A DNA stretch of 64,000 nucleotides from Paraspadella gotoi (GCA_051294375.1 CM119268.1:22325942-22389941), one strand, 5' to 3'; positions 12,901 through 25,060 are shown, counted from the stretch's first letter. Translations and numbers: made by a program. The notes: generated by a model not told the origin, from the letters alone.

Positions 12901-13749
12901 TTAGACTCTTTTTTGAGTCTTCATCAGAGTTAAAGCTAAAAATTAAAATTTTATATATTAAATATAGTTTTTTTAATTTTTAACCCACTTAATGAAAGAA
13001 TATTTAAAAATGATTTATATTTTCTTTTTTCAACTTTTGACGAGGAATTCAAATCTGCAATCAAAATTAAGAAAAGCCTATTTTGAATTGTTTCGATTTT
13101 ATAAGGATAGTACTATATATAAATATAGCCTACTACGAAAATGGAAGAACATAAATTTTTTTTTTACAAATTAATGTCCACTGATGGTATGTTGTTCATA
13201 ATTGACATTTAGAATTTTTTGTATTTAACTTTCATTACGCTCTACTCAACAGTTATCGTTTACCTAAACGGAATTATGATAGCGACTGAGTTCGAAGAGG
13301 TACAATTAGGCGGCTTCCAAGCTCCCTCATTGGCTGAAAACAATCTGGGACCAAGTTACAAGCTTGTAGTTTACTATGTCCAAGTAAACAATTAAATTGA
13401 TTGAATAAATGATTGTTTTTTTTACCTTGGGTAAGTCAAATTGGTAATTAAAGTATTGATTTTGATTGATAATTGCCAAGATTTAAAATCCTTGAAGCCT
13501 GAGCGCCGCCACAGGGGACCTAAGTGATTGACCAAAAAAATATTGTACTTTACTCTTATACATCCTGGAAAAGAATGGGTTTTTTTTTTATCATACCGAG
13601 ATCCGAACTGTAATTACAGCTGTGAGAAGAATTGACTGTGTTGATTGCTGTTGTGGCCATAGTTGATGCCTCTGCCTCTGTTTTGGCTGTCATGTTTACA
13701 GTTTTATTTGGAGCTGTTGTAAATGATATTACGGTTGTTGCCGTCATTT
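9917..13749 (-). CDS. Beta-1,4-galactosyltransferase-family (GT7) gene, paralogue B
   Basis: Exons in transcript order: 13597-13749 (Thr/Ser-rich lumenal stem with NKT, NMT and NSS sites), 13426-13519 (GPLWRRSGF), 13264-13344 (EGAWKPPNC), 12333-12457 (DREDHLRLFL, LQRQKMDYQVFVIEQGGD), 11783-11951 (CFFFHDVDLVPEDE), 10604-10737 (GGEDDDF), 10435-10531 (YTMLTH), 9917-10058 (DGLNSL, stop TGA). Frame is open throughout and phases match A, C and D. Odd: exon 10604-10737 is 134 nt instead of 137 and reads YWAGGEDDD where relatives read YWGWGGEDDD, so one residue, equivalent to the acceptor-binding Trp, is missing. A foldback transposon (12538-13243) sits in the intron before exon 12333-12457. The membrane-anchor exon was not found upstream. 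Probably Golgi; the acceptor sugar is unknown. Confidence 0.85.
11570..11745 (-). mobile_element. SINE-like element, copy 2 (internally deleted)
   Basis: Same family as 8236-8465, in an intron of gene B. The segment between GACTTGCCT and TTTAGTCCACCAT is shortened. Confidence 0.6.
12538..13243. mobile_element. Foldback MITE, copy 2 (in paralogue B intron)
   Basis: Same family as 2662-3274. Flanked by perfect 10-base direct repeats ACTCAACAGT (12528-12537 and 13244-13253). It is longer (706 bases) because the central loop carries an insert around 12850-12945 with a decayed hammerhead-like motif. It lies between exons 13264-13344 and 12333-12457 of gene B. Confidence 0.75.
12893..12927 (-). 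ncRNA. Hammerhead-ribozyme-like motif (decayed)
   Basis: Minus strand CTGATGA, stem GACTC/GAGTC, then TAAAC instead of GAAAC, then ATGTCC. It sits in the loop of foldback element copy 2. Confidence 0.45.
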
Positions 13750-13784
13750 CTGTTCGAATTAGGTTCATTTATTTTTAGTTCAAA

Positions 13785-13965
13785 ATTAAGGATTAAGATT
13801 TAGGGTTAGGGTTCAGTATTAGGTTAGGGGTTAGGGTTAGGGTTAGGTATTGGGCTTAGGAATTGATTAATAAGTTTAAAAAAATATTTAGCTTAAGCAT
13901 TATTGCATGATTATTGCATGATTTAAAATTAAATTCTGACAAAAACGAACAAAAAGGGGCATGTT
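13785..13965. mobile_element. Telomere-like MITE, decayed copy
   Basis: GGGTTAGGGTTAGGTATTGG-type units followed by the family's AAATTAAATTCTGAC and GGGGCATG end. Fragments of similar interior also lie at 12190-12280. Confidence 0.45.
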
Positions 13966-14393
13966 CGACAAAAAAAATCTGAAAGATGATTTATAACCGC
14001 TGGATTAAGCACCATCACAATCAAACTTTGCGGTCTCGGTCCCATAGCTGGACCAATGGACCCCGCTATTGTGACAGAGTCGACGTAAGCGCTCCACTGT
14101 GGATCTGAAGCCTCGAAATATCAATCGACGTAGACAAAGTTTGCAATAATTTGTTTCAATCATCTAAACTGAGAAATAAATTTGATTTACCGTTTAAGCA
14201 GGGACTTAGTTGGCTTGTCCATTTGAATAGATAAATATATTCGAAGACGAAAAATATAAACAGAGCTGGAGAAAAATTTGTCTAAACTTAATTATCTTGT
14301 TTTGTACAGTTTCCTGTTATTATAATAACGAAGGTTTAATTATTGTTTTCGGCAAGGACAATTCGAATTTTTATTCACAATAAAAAAAAATTA

Positions 14394-14429
14394 TGGACAT
14401 GTTTCGGCTCGAGTTCGAGCCTTCATCAA
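14394..14429 (-). ncRNA. Hammerhead-ribozyme-like motif
   Basis: Minus strand TTGATGA (first core base changed), stem GGCTC/GAGCC, GAAAC, ATGTCC. Confidence 0.45.
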
Positions 14430-15837
14430 ATCGCCGTTGCCGAAAACAAAAGTTAAGCCATCGTTATAAATTCAAACGCAACGAAACAAAATTAGTTCCT
14501 TGTTCATACATCGTAATATTCCTCACCCCCATATGTCTGACCTGAAATGTTGATGATAGTAAATGTTGTCTTTTTCATATTCTATTTCGATTTTTGATCA
14601 CTTTGTCCCGAAGAGCGGAGATTAAAAAGCAAAAAATTCCATTTTCAAAAATTCTTTGGAACATTAAATCTGTAGGCTGTGGCAATATTTTTTAGTTGAA
14701 TTAAAAACTATTGTGGTATGAATTTAAAACTGGTGGTTTTTCTTGGAATATCTATTTAATTATTTATTATCTATTATATATATATATCTATTATCTATTT
14801 AATTATTTATCGTTATCGGATATATATTCATCAAGGCGGGCCAAAATTGAACACTTTTTATAACTTCTAGTTCTCTCAAAAATTTTTTTTCCCTTCTATT
14901 ACTAAATGGATTTTCAATGCAACTTTTTTAATTAGTTCAAAAATTATCCAAAGTCAGGAGCAAGATAGCTTACTTATAAAATGAATGAATAATTTTTATA
15001 TGGGTTGTACCATTTCATAGGTTAATTTATTTTTATCTTCATTATTAACAAAGAATGATAAGAATTAAAATTTAAAAACAAAATTCGGTCATGTTTCTCA
15101 TGATTTTGATTCAGTTGTCGACCGGATTGACCGGTTTTAGGACGAGGAAGTAAGCTGGAAGAAAACCGGATTGAGACGATGATCATGATGATAACAAAAC
15201 TTAAAATTCCCGTTATTAACTAAAAATATTAGAATTAATTTTTCTTTTTGATATAATAAGAGAACGGAACTCCCATCACTTGATGTCGTCAGGTTACTAG
15301 TAAATATGCGTTTGAGGATTCCAAATCTGTTTTTAAAATTGACCTACGTAGACGCGCATAGACGCGATATGCCTTGAAAGCAAGTTGTTTGGTTTGGTTC
15401 CACTTAAATTATTAGCTTCGGCTGAGTCAATTGGTAATAAAAAAATTTATTTTCTTTTATATCTTTTGAACCAAAAATTATGGGGCATCTTTTCCATGTA
15501 TTTTTTTAAAAATGTTTATAAAGAATTTTTTTAAATCTTGATCGGAATCTTAGTCAAAAGTATACAACTTTTGAAATAAATTAACACATTTGGCCACATT
15601 TAAAAAAATAAATAAATATAGATTCTGAAAGAGAAAAGATTGAATTATGTTTCTGATATAAACAAAAATTTTCTATACCTTCAAATGTTTATATAATTAT
15701 AGGATAAAGATTATCATTTTGTTGAAAACAAAAAAATTTAAAAAATTCATGTAGAAACCTGATGTTTCGATGTTTGCTATCTCTTTGTATATCGACCATT
15801 TTTTATTCGCACCGGACGTGTGTGCCATCAAGTTTAT

Positions 15838-15843
<6 letters not shown>

Positions 15844-15922
<79 letters not shown>
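15844..15922 (+). repeat. (GA)n microsatellite
   Basis: About 39 uninterrupted GA dinucleotides. The surrounding 14430-17315 holds dispersed-repeat fragments and no convincing exon. Confidence 0.95.
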
Positions 15923-15926
<4 letters not shown>

Positions 15927-16490
15927 TCCTTTGCCTCAACTCTCGGGGATTCGGAGATTTCGACAGAAGGCTCGTAGGGGATGCAATTCTTTAACGTGGA
16001 GAGACCTGTAAAGCTACTCAGAATATAACATCTCGAATCTCAAATGAATAAATGTAGAAAGTGATGAATAATTGATGAACGAATCGATGAACGAAGTTAT
16101 GAACGAAAAATTTAAACACACTAGAGATTACAGTCTTTCCGTGAAAGATTGATTGAATCCTGCAAGCCCTGAGAGGTGAAAAACGAATGTCTGTTCTTTC
16201 ACCTGCTAAGAAAGAAAGGTTTTAGGTAAGGAAGAGCCTGATAAGATTTCACCTAAAATGCTTTCAAGACATTTGCTATATTATCTCCTCAACGGAAATT
16301 CATAGTACAAAAATAATAATTTCTCATTTCATTAGTCAATTTTTTTCTATTTAAAGCAATTTAAGTTATTCAATTATTTCAATTATAAATGTCTTAGGTT
16401 ACAAATCAATCGATCTTGTGATAAATTGTCAATCAATGAAAGATAAATGATAAATGATAAATGATAAATTGTCAATCAATGAAAGAGTTA

Positions 16491-16723
16491 GGGTGGACTC
16501 AAAATCCACCAACCGTTCATCAGTGGCCATTGGTGCCGGAGGCAAGTCATTCGTCTCCCAAGGTCTGGGGTTCTAGCCCGGTGGCCGCCTAGCAGTTAAG
16601 AGGGCTGGGCTGCTTAACCCGCCTGTAACATGATGTTACAGCCTGATCCCAAGCTCAGGGACTGCTTATATAAAATTGTTCTGTCACTAACACATAATAA
16701 TAATTATTGTCTCTTCATTCTAT
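16491..16723 (+). mobile_element. SINE-like element, copy 3 (left arm of an inverted pair)
   Basis: Plus-oriented family member, starting near GGTGGACT and ending near ATAATTATTGTCTCTTCATT. It abuts an opposite copy at 16715-16913, so a transcript through both would fold into a long hairpin. Confidence 0.65.
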
Positions 16724-16913
16724 ATAAGCAGTCCCTGATCTTCGGATCAGGTTGTAACATCATGTTACAGGCAGGTTAAGCGCCCCGTCNNNNNNNNNNT
16801 AACTGCTAGGCGGCCACCGGGTTAGAGCCCCGGACCTTTGGGTTGGGAGACGAATGACTTGCCTCCGGCACCAATGGCAACTGAAGAACGGTTGGTAGAT
16901 TTTAGTCCACCAT
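16715..16913 (-). mobile_element. SINE-like element, copy 4 (right arm of an inverted pair)
   Basis: Minus-oriented copy following copy 3. It contains a 10-N gap (16790-16799), which may reflect collapse of the palindrome during assembly. Confidence 0.6.
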
Positions 16914-17315
16914 AGAGTCTTTCAACAACACAATGTCGTCTTGCTTTTGGCACCAAATGTGATGGTGACACCTTCATCGATAAAACACACGTAGTTCACT
17001 TCATGGGCGCCTCTGCCCACATAAAAAAACCACAGGTAGACCAAGCTGTGGACTCGTTGACTTGTCAAGCTTTTTTGCAACTTGGCCGGCGAAGCTTGCT
17101 CAGTCAATCTTTTTAATCGAATTTACCAAGCAAATCTCTTTTCCGAGTTTTCTGATTCGTGATTATCAAGGTCTTTAAACTTATTACAAGCATAAAGACA
17201 TATTGAAAAATCTAATAAACAAAACATTTCAAAACGCTATTTTTAAGAATAAAAAAAATAATTTGTTGTTCATTTTGAACGCATTTTTGCATTCTTGCAT
17301 TTTTTAAAATACACT

Positions 17316-18277
17316 TTAACTTGTCGTTTCATTTTTAACATCGACGAGGACATGAATGAAATCTTCGTTTTTGACGAGGTTTTCCACAGAAAATCCATCC
17401 AATGCGACGGAGTTGAGTCCATCTCGTAAAAACCGTTGCCTCGCTCTGGCAATCAATCTGAATCTACGAATATGAAGGTGGGGAAAATATGGCAGGTTTT
17501 AGGGGGGTTCATTTCGGTTTGAACTATGTTTGGTGGTAACATATGTAAACAAGTTTATATAAGTTTTCATTACAGGAATTACTCCACGCTAAATAACAGC
17601 AGTAACAGAGAAAAACCAAAAAAAAAAAAAAACAATTAACAAATAAGTAGAGAGAGATAAATAAGAGAGAGAGAGAGAGAACATTGAACATTTATCTGAG
17701 TGGGGCTTTAAACTGACTAAAACTTATGTAGAAGGTAAACGGTTTTCTGTTAATGGCAAGTAATTTAGATTTTTATTTTTATCGAGCCTACCGGCGAAGC
17801 CGGTTCATGCTCGATATTGATTCGGGTGAGCTTCTTTGTGACGTCGTCGTCGTCGTCGTCGTTGTCGTCGTCGTCGTTGGATTCAAATATTTTTTGTTTG
17901 AATTTCCACTTCATTATGATTTACAGCAATATGCAAATGAGAGAGATTTTTTTGTCAGCTGCTGCCTTTTCTGAACCCTTTAAAAACGAGTTATGGCTCT
18001 GCAGTGACTGTTCAGCTGCCTTCCAGCGGCTGTCCAGCTTTCTATCTCTTTCTCTCTATTTCTCTCTCTGTCTCTCTTTGTCTCTCTGTCTCTCTCTGTC
18101 TCTCTCTCTCTCTCTGTACGATCTCTTGCGTGATCGTTTTTTGAAAAATTTTGATTATTTTTTTCCTTTTAAAAACTTTTATTATCGCCATTTATTCCGC
18201 GCTTTTTTCTCAATGCAAAATCCCAAATTTACATCCGAGATTTTCGTGGATTTATTCTCTTTCTTTCTCTCTCTCTT

Positions 18278-18319
<42 letters not shown>

Positions 18320-18633
18320 ACTCATACACGCATTTGTTTGATTTATTTATGATGAATGATTCATTGCGTCAATGAATGACTATCATCGCATCAATGAATG
18401 ACTATCATCGTATCAATGAATGATTATCATCGCATCAAGTCCATCAACTATTTGGTTATTATCACATCAATCATTTGGTTATCATCACATCGATCATTTT
18501 GGTTATCATCGTATTAATATTGGTTATCATCGCATCAATCATTTGGTTATCATCGCATCAATCCTTTGGTTAATCGCATCAATATTTGGTTATCATTGAA
18601 GGTAGGCTCGATCCTATTCTTTTAAGATTTTTT

Positions 18634-18664
<31 letters not shown>

Positions 18665-21600
18665 CAAAGGTAAACTTTAGGTCAATTAAAAATAAACCAA
18701 AAAGAGAAAATTTACTTCTAAAAGTTAAAAGAAAGAAGTAATTAAGGGTTGCCCCCCCCCCTCCCCGATACTTTTTAAAAGTCAATGTTGTAGAAAACAG
18801 GATTTCAAATCATCAGTTTTCACCAAAGATTAATTATATTCCCCTCGGTCTCGTTCGCTATCGAAAATAAACATCGTTTCACCTTTTAAGATTGGCGTTT
18901 GGCCATCGACTCGTGTGCTGCAGCATCGTGAAATGATAGATTAAGTTGCTCGTGGCTTCGCGTATGATCGGATATCCTGGGTTTTGTTTCGTATTTATTA
19001 AAACGACTCATTTTTTTAATAATAATTAATATTATAAAAAAAATATCTAGAACCGGCAGAGAGGATTCTGATGCCGAAGTCGTCGTCTTCTCCGCCCCAT
19101 CCCCAGTATCGATTCGAGAATCCGTTCGTCGCCAAGTATTGCTCTTTCGTTACGGCCATAATGCCTCCGACCATGCGATGGTACATCGGCCTGATAACAT
19201 TTTTTTTTTAAATGATATTTGAAAAAAATTTGAAAGTGTGGCGGTATATTCACACCGCCTCACGTCCACCATCCGTCAGCCAAATCCATTGGCTCAGAGG
19301 GGGAACACACCATCCCAGGCGTAGTGTTCCATCCACAGTCCTAACGACTTCCCTCTGCGTTGGCAAAGCGAGACCGTCCTAGTGTAACCGCGCCAGTGAC
19401 TGGATGCGTCATTGAGGGCCGGAAGCCCCCAAAGCCAACAGTGAGATCCCGCATCCCAATGGGCATCAAAGGCAACCCGGCTGTTGCCATAAGTGGTGAG
19501 CCCTACTATCGAACACGCAACCTTCTCAGGGTACGCTACGACAAACGCCTATGCCCTCCGACTTCGGGTACGCTACGACAACGCCTATGCCCCTGGGGTA
19601 CGCTATGACAAACGCCTATGCCCCCACAACTCGCGCTCTCCTCTTTCTCTCCACTATGGTAACAGTCTTGTCAGACACCTCTCAGGCTTGAGGAACCTGA
19701 GTAATGTCTTGGCCCGGGGATCCTGTGGCGGTATATTCACACCGCCTCACGTCCACCATCCGTCAAGCCAAATCCATTGGCTCAGTGGGGGAACACACCA
19801 TCCCAGGCGTTAGTGTTCCATCCACAGTCCTAACGACTTCCCTCTGCGTTGGCAAAAGCGAGACGTCCTAGGGTAACCGCGCCCAGTGACTGGATGCGTC
19901 ATGAGGCGGAAGCCCCCAAAGCCAACAGTGAGATGCCCCATCCCAATGGGCATCACAGGCAACCCGGCTGTTGCCATAAAAGATCTTTTTCCGATAATAT
20001 TTTTTTTACGAAAACCGTTTTGAACTATTTCCGAAATAGAAGTTACAATTACGTCGCTTCATTTAATATCTTATCAGAACCAAAAGGTTTTTGCTTATAC
20101 TAAGCTGAATTCTCACAAACTCAAACGGTGCTTTGTGAAAGATGTCAGATTTAATATTTTCTAAATTTCCTGAACTCGATTAGTATTTACCAGTTACCGC
20201 CTTAACTTCTTCATTGTATCAATACATAATCCAAATAGTTCCACTACCCCAAACTTGAAGTTACACACATTCTTACGGAACCGAAATGCCATAAAAAATA
20301 CCCTGACCTGTATCCGAGGGTGTCCACCATCGCCCCAAAGTGTTTCGGCCCCTTTTCATCGCATTGATAGAGAATTCGCTCGTCCTCAGGTACGAGATCC
20401 ACATCGTGAAAGAAGAAGCAGTTGATGTCTGGTCGCATTGCAACAGCGGAAAGGAATCCAACGTTGTTCAATCTGCCTGAATTTGTAAAAAAAAAGAATC
20501 AATAAGTAAATCTGGATGAAATCCACTTTCCATTTGTTGATCTTTTGGCCTCCAACCATAAAACGTGAAACCTTAAGGGAGGAAGAAGGAGCAAAAAAGG
20601 CAATGATAAAGCAGTTCTCTGTGAGACGCCTTTCAGCATAAATAAATCAATACAGGTACCTATTTATTTTTCAGTATTAGACGGTATCAATATGTGTTAC
20701 TTATTAAGCATCAGTCCACTTTGTAACTTATCCGTACAGGTGAACACGATTTGATAAGGAACTATGTGGGCTAAAGATTACTATTCGCGACTTCTTTAAA
20801 CCCTTTAGTAGCCATGGAACAGGTCTTGCGATAGAATCCAGTCTTAGGGGTTTATCCACTCCCCCAATGGGTTTAGTTTTACGGCCGCGTTCACGCTTCC
20901 CACAAAGAGTAGGCACCGAATTAGGATTCAACGCGATACCTTGAGGTTATTAACTCAAAGATTTACTCAATGAGCTACCGGGTCACATCATTTCTGAGCG
21001 GAGTGAACCTTACCAATGCCGGCAACAAACCTTTGTTGAACCTCTTGTTCTTGTCTCCTCCTTGTTCGATGACAAAGACTTGATAGTCGATTTTCTGTCG
21101 CTGAAGAAGAGGATGAAGAATTTTGAGGAAGAGTCGAAGATGTTCCTCGCGATTTCTGAAATGTAAAATGTCTGATAATTTATTATGTGTTTTTATGTAT
21201 CTATTTTATTGTAGTTTTATTTAATTTATTTTATTGTATGGTCTTCCAAAGCAATAGAAGTATGAATTAAAAAGAATTTAAATTTTAAAAAAAATATTAT
21301 TATTATAGTTATTATTATAATAATTATTATTATTATTATGATTATTAATATTATTATGGTGGACTAAAATCCACCAACCGTTCATTAGTGGCCATTGGTG
21401 CCGGAGACAAGTCATTCGCCTCCCAACCCGGTAGTTGCCTAGCAGTTAAAGCGGGACGGGGCGCTTAACCCGCCTGTAACATGGTGTTACAGCCTGATTC
21501 GAAGCTCAGGGAGTGCTTATAATCAATAATTACTGTCTCTTCATTATTAATATTAATATTATTACTTTTATTATTTTATATCCTTTAATGCCTCTTTTTT

Positions 21601-22538
21601 CGGTTATCAAATTGTTTAACCCAGTATTTTGTAACTCCTATTTTCAAAGACATCTCACAATTAAAGATTTATGTCACTGCTCATTTAATTATCAAAAATC
21701 CAGCTTCTCAGCCACTTAGTAGCAATCATAAGCACTGTTTTATAGCAATGAGAGTATCTTTTTCACCTGTACGGAATTATAAGGGCGACTGTACTTGTTG
21801 CATTGCAATTTCTTGGTTTCCAAGCTCCTTTGTTAGTTGAGTGTAATCTGAGACCATGAGAGATAAGAATAGGTAAAGTGTGATGGTTATATTTTAATAT
21901 CACAACTGCTTTGTCTATACCTCAGTAATTTGGTGAAGTTTGTATTTTGATATCGGTTTTTAATGTGCCACTTCCAGGATTTTAAGTCCTTAAATCCAGA
22001 CCGTTGCCAAATCGGTCCTGGAAGGAAAGACGGAAGGTAAGGCTCAAGGCTCAATCACAAGCCCAATTAGCTCATTGACTTCCTACCTAGATCTCCACTC
22101 ATATGACAATTTGGTAGATTGTCAGAAACGTTGAGGACGAACGTGGGGCTAAAAATAGAAACGTTGGATGTTGCGGACGACTGGAGCAATGAGTTCATTG
22201 TTTTCACTGTCAAAAAGAGTAAAATGGTCAATTTTTTTCAGAATTAAAACTCTGTCAATTAATATATATATTTAGTATATAAAATTATCCGTTCATTTAA
22301 TGAATAAGTAATCTTGAAGATAATAACATAGTCTCGGGAACTGTCAAGTTATTAACTCCCAGAGCACAAAGTTTTTTCATCGAAGAAGTGGTATAATGTT
22401 TTTCATGTTTTCATTACATTTTATTATATAAATATTTTGGAGAAAACTCACTTTGTAATTTGATCCATTTTATTCTAAATTCTATTGTGAGGGTGTCTTC
22501 CGGGAAAAAATAGTCGAGAGTAAAAATGAGAAATAGAC
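17316..22538 (-). CDS. Beta-1,4-galactosyltransferase-family (GT7) gene, paralogue C
   Basis: Exons in transcript order: 22452-22538 (hydrophobic LFLIFTLDYFF anchor), 22087-22206 (Ser-rich stem ending in the LPNC cysteine), 21921-22017 (GPIWQRSGF), 21767-21847 (KGAWKPRNC), 21031-21155 (NREEHLRLFL, DYQVFVIEQGGD), 20308-20476 (CFFFHDVDLVPEDE), 19054-19190 (YWGWGGEDDDF), 18883-18976 (HFTMLQH), 17316-17463 (DGLNSV, stop TAA). Every catalytic motif is intact and every junction is in phase, so this is the best candidate for a working enzyme in the cluster. As in the other paralogues, Met precedes the hydrophobic-GG(V/I) motif where vertebrate beta4GalT1 has the Tyr that favours UDP-Gal. A SINE-like pair (19231-19980) and a tRNA-type SINE (20735-20995) lie in its introns. 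The initiator Met exon is not identified. Confidence 0.88.
17880..18600 (+). repeat. Dispersed repeat, copy 1, ending in a CATCAATGAATGA-type minisatellite
   Basis: Shares AATATTTTTTGTTTGAATTT-like start, CATTATGATTTACAGC, CTGCAGTG, a (TC)n run, CACTCATACACGC and an ATCATCGCATCAATGAATGA array with 26340-26830. Transposon origin likely but ends not defined. Confidence 0.6.
19231..19980 (+). mobile_element. Pair of direct repeats of a second SINE-like family
   Basis: Two copies (about 19235-19485 and 19727-19980) share GGCGGTATATTCACACCGCC (itself a GGCGGT/ACCGCC hairpin), the CACGTCCACCATCCGTCA segment and the CTTCCCTCTGCGTTGGCAAA segment. Between them lies a triplicated GGGTACGCTACGACAAACGC unit (19530-19630). 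A decayed third copy is at 10098-10250. Lies in an intron of paralogue C. Confidence 0.6.
20735..20995 (-). mobile_element. tRNA-derived SINE-like element
   Basis: On the minus strand it begins with GACCCGGTAGCTCATTGAGT (A box) and, about 35 bases on, GCGTTGAATCC (B box), with tRNA-like spacing, then an unrelated body. It lies between two exons of paralogue C. Confidence 0.5.
21357..21541 (+). mobile_element. SINE-like element, copy 5
   Basis: Plus-oriented member with a shortened middle, within an intron of paralogue C, next to a TTATTA-rich tract. Confidence 0.6.
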
Positions 22539-22849
22539 CTAATAAAAAAGATTTTTTAGCCACGAATTAGTCAAATTTACAACTTTGCAACTTGTTAATT
22601 TTTAAATACTTTACTTGTCAAAAGTAAGTCAAAAATAAATGTTAAAATGAGTTTTAAAAAAATATTTATTATTGATAATATTAATCAATTAATTAATTAA
22701 TTAATATCTCTTTGTCTCTCTCTCCTACCAAAAATTGATGCCGCGATAAATTTTCTTCTTATCCTCATTTCCTTTTTTCCTCTAAGAAAAGTTTTTCACT
22801 CAATTTCGTATTTTTTTCCGGCTCAAAAAGGGAAAATATGTTTTGGTGG

Positions 22850-23130
22850 TTTGATTGGTCAGTCTAGAAGGTTTACGTGCCAAAGTTGACGGTTTAAAGG
22901 CCAGAGTTAACATTTGAAAAGCCAAATTTCATGGTTTGAAGGCAAGATATGATGATTGATTGGCCAAATTTGACGGTTTAAAGGCCAACGTTAATGGTTG
23001 AAAGATCAGAGAAAGTTGTTCAAAGGCGCGAGTTGACAGTTTAAGATTTTAAGGTTAGATGGCCAGTTTTGACGGTTAAAAGGCCAGAGTTGATGGCTGA
23101 AAGACCTAAGTTTACGGTTAACGGGCAGGA
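22850..23130 (+). repeat. Degenerate minisatellite, left part
   Basis: Repeated units of roughly 20-24 bases of the form AAAGGCCAGAGTTGACGGTT, with frequent changes. The array resumes at 24095-24270 after the TA-flanked element. No coding sense. Confidence 0.6.
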
Positions 23131-23152
23131 GTTTAAATGCTGATAGTTAATA

Positions 23153-24090
23153 TAGAGTGTCTCAAGCGTACTGTCACTTTACAAATGAATACAGTCAATA
23201 AATACAGTTATAAAAAATTTATTTACTGCACTCGTTGGATTCAGAAATCATTATTTTTGAAAATCAAACGATTAGATCACATTTTATCAGCACTCAAAGT
23301 AAAAGTCGATATCTCTTCTGTCTATTTTAAAATATTTAAATCTTTCCTACTACCCTTAAAATTATTTTTCAGCTACTTAATCAAGTATTAATATGTTGCT
23401 ACGTGATATTGAGGGTTAAAGGCTTTCCTGAACGATTTTCACGATAGTCCTTCCGGATTTGACAATATTTGACTGGTTTTTACTTGAGAGAATATTACGG
23501 ATATGCAGATGGTTTTATACAAACATTTACATTAGCAATACACTGACACGTGAGCTGTAGGCTGCTTGAAAATAGTTTTAGAAGTAAAAAGTACTCTATG
23601 CTTCCAAGTTCCAACATCATTTGCTGAAAGCCAATCATACTAAATTTGCAACGTTTATCAATTTTCTTAATCAGCAGCCATGAAAACAAATTTTGTTCAC
23701 TATCAATGAATGATTCTTTAAATCTTTTCTTCTGAAATCATCATCATCGTCAATCATCTTCAATCTCCAAAACTCTTCGTCAAGAGCACAATAAACAATG
23801 TAGCCTACTGTAATAAAACACACACAAAATAAATCTTTTTTAACCAAAAGCTGGACAACTATTCAAATTTGATATCACCTAAATTTTTTTAGCAATTGTT
23901 AAAACGAAAATCCCATCTAATTTAAATTGAGCATTGTATGAATAAAAATGCAAATAAACATGATGAAGGAGATACCCAAAAAAAAACTGTATGAACTTAT
24001 CTTTCCAGTGGTTTTTTCAAATTTTTAATTCACCTTACCAATTTCATACCGCGTTCATTTGTAAAGTGACAGTACTCTTGAGACACTCTG
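23153..24090. mobile_element. Non-autonomous TA-flanked inverted-repeat element (Tc1/mariner-type ends)
   Basis: Terminal inverted repeats of about 38 bases, starting AGAGTGTCTCAAG and ending near ACTTTACAAATGAA, occupy both ends. The dinucleotide TA lies immediately outside each (23151-23152, 24091-24092). The 938-base interior has no transposase-like frame. It splits a degenerate GGCCAAAGTTGACGGTT-type minisatellite (22850-23130 and 24095-24270), so it is younger than that array. Confidence 0.7.
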
Positions 24091-24094
24091 TAGT

Positions 24095-24270
24095 TGAGAG
24101 GCCAAAGTTGGTTTTAAAGAAAAGAGTTTTTTGGTTAAATGAAGAGAATTGACAGTTGAAAGCCCAGAGTTGGCGACTGAAAAGTCAGCGTTGACGGTTA
24201 AAAGGCCAGTGTTGACGGTCAGTCAAGTCTATTGACAGAACAACGTTGACAGTATAAGCTTGAAAGGCAG
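24095..24270 (+). repeat. Degenerate minisatellite, right part
   Basis: Continuation of the GTTGACGGTTAAAAGGCCAG-type array beyond the inserted TA-flanked element. Confidence 0.55.
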
Positions 24271-24662
24271 GTGACTCGTCTTGAAGTGCGCACGATGTTG
24301 TTCCAAGTTTTTTTTTTTTATAGAATGTTTCATTTCGTGTTTCTCATTCTCCATCCGCGATATTTTTTTATCGTTTCGATTAAATTTCTTTTTCTGTTTT
24401 CAAATTTAAACACTACTTAAAATTTACAAAAAAATGGTGATTTATGGAAATTCATATTTCAACTTTTAACTATTTTAATAAATTTTTAAATCTTTTTAAT
24501 TATAATAATTAGAATAAAATCTTATATAGTTTTAAAGTTATAAATCGATTAGGTTTCAACCTTCGATCGCTTTCGATCTTTGGAACAAACATGAAAAAGT
24601 TTTGGGTCAATCATTCGTCGGCGCGATCTTCCTTCCGAGACGATGTCGTGCGTGGCGGAGAC

Positions 24663-25060
24663 GAACGACGATGGGCGAAGGGCCAACGGCGAAGGGCCAA
24701 CGGCGAAGGGCCAACGGCGATGGGCCAACGGCGAAGGGCCAACGGCGAAGGGCCAACGGCGAGGGCCAACGGCGAAGGGCCAACGGCGATGGGCAACGGC
24801 GAAGGGCCAACGCGAAGGGCCAACGGGGCGAGGGCCAACGGCGAAGGGCCAACGGCGAGGGCCAACGGCGAAGGGCCAACGGCGAAGGGCCAACGGCGAA
24901 GGGCCAACGGCGAAGGGCCACGGCGAAGGGCAAACGGCGATGGGCCAACGGCGAAGGGCAACCGGCGATGGCCAAATGGCGATGGACCAACGGGATGGGC
25001 AAACGGCAAAGGAGGGGCCACCGGCGAAGGAAGGTCCAACGGCGAAGGGCCAATGGTTAA
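24663..25060 (+). repeat. GC-rich 14-base minisatellite (AACGGCGAAGGGCC)n
   Basis: About 28 tandem units, mostly AACGGCGAAGGGCC with A/T changes and occasional one- or two-base losses, decaying into less regular GGCAAA-type sequence to about 25400. Because 14 is not a multiple of 3 and the unit lacks stop triplets on either strand, all frames stay open here. The long frames are therefore not evidence of a gene. Its GC content contrasts sharply with both flanks. Confidence 0.85.

Noticed and set aside
16922-17107. 61-codon minus-strand frame with aromatic-rich content
   Set aside because: No family resemblance, no convincing splice sites, and adjacent to SINE copies; may be a transposon remnant.
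23137-23391. 84-codon frame inside the TA-flanked element as a transposase
   Set aside because: No DDE/D signature or helix-turn-helix, and too short.
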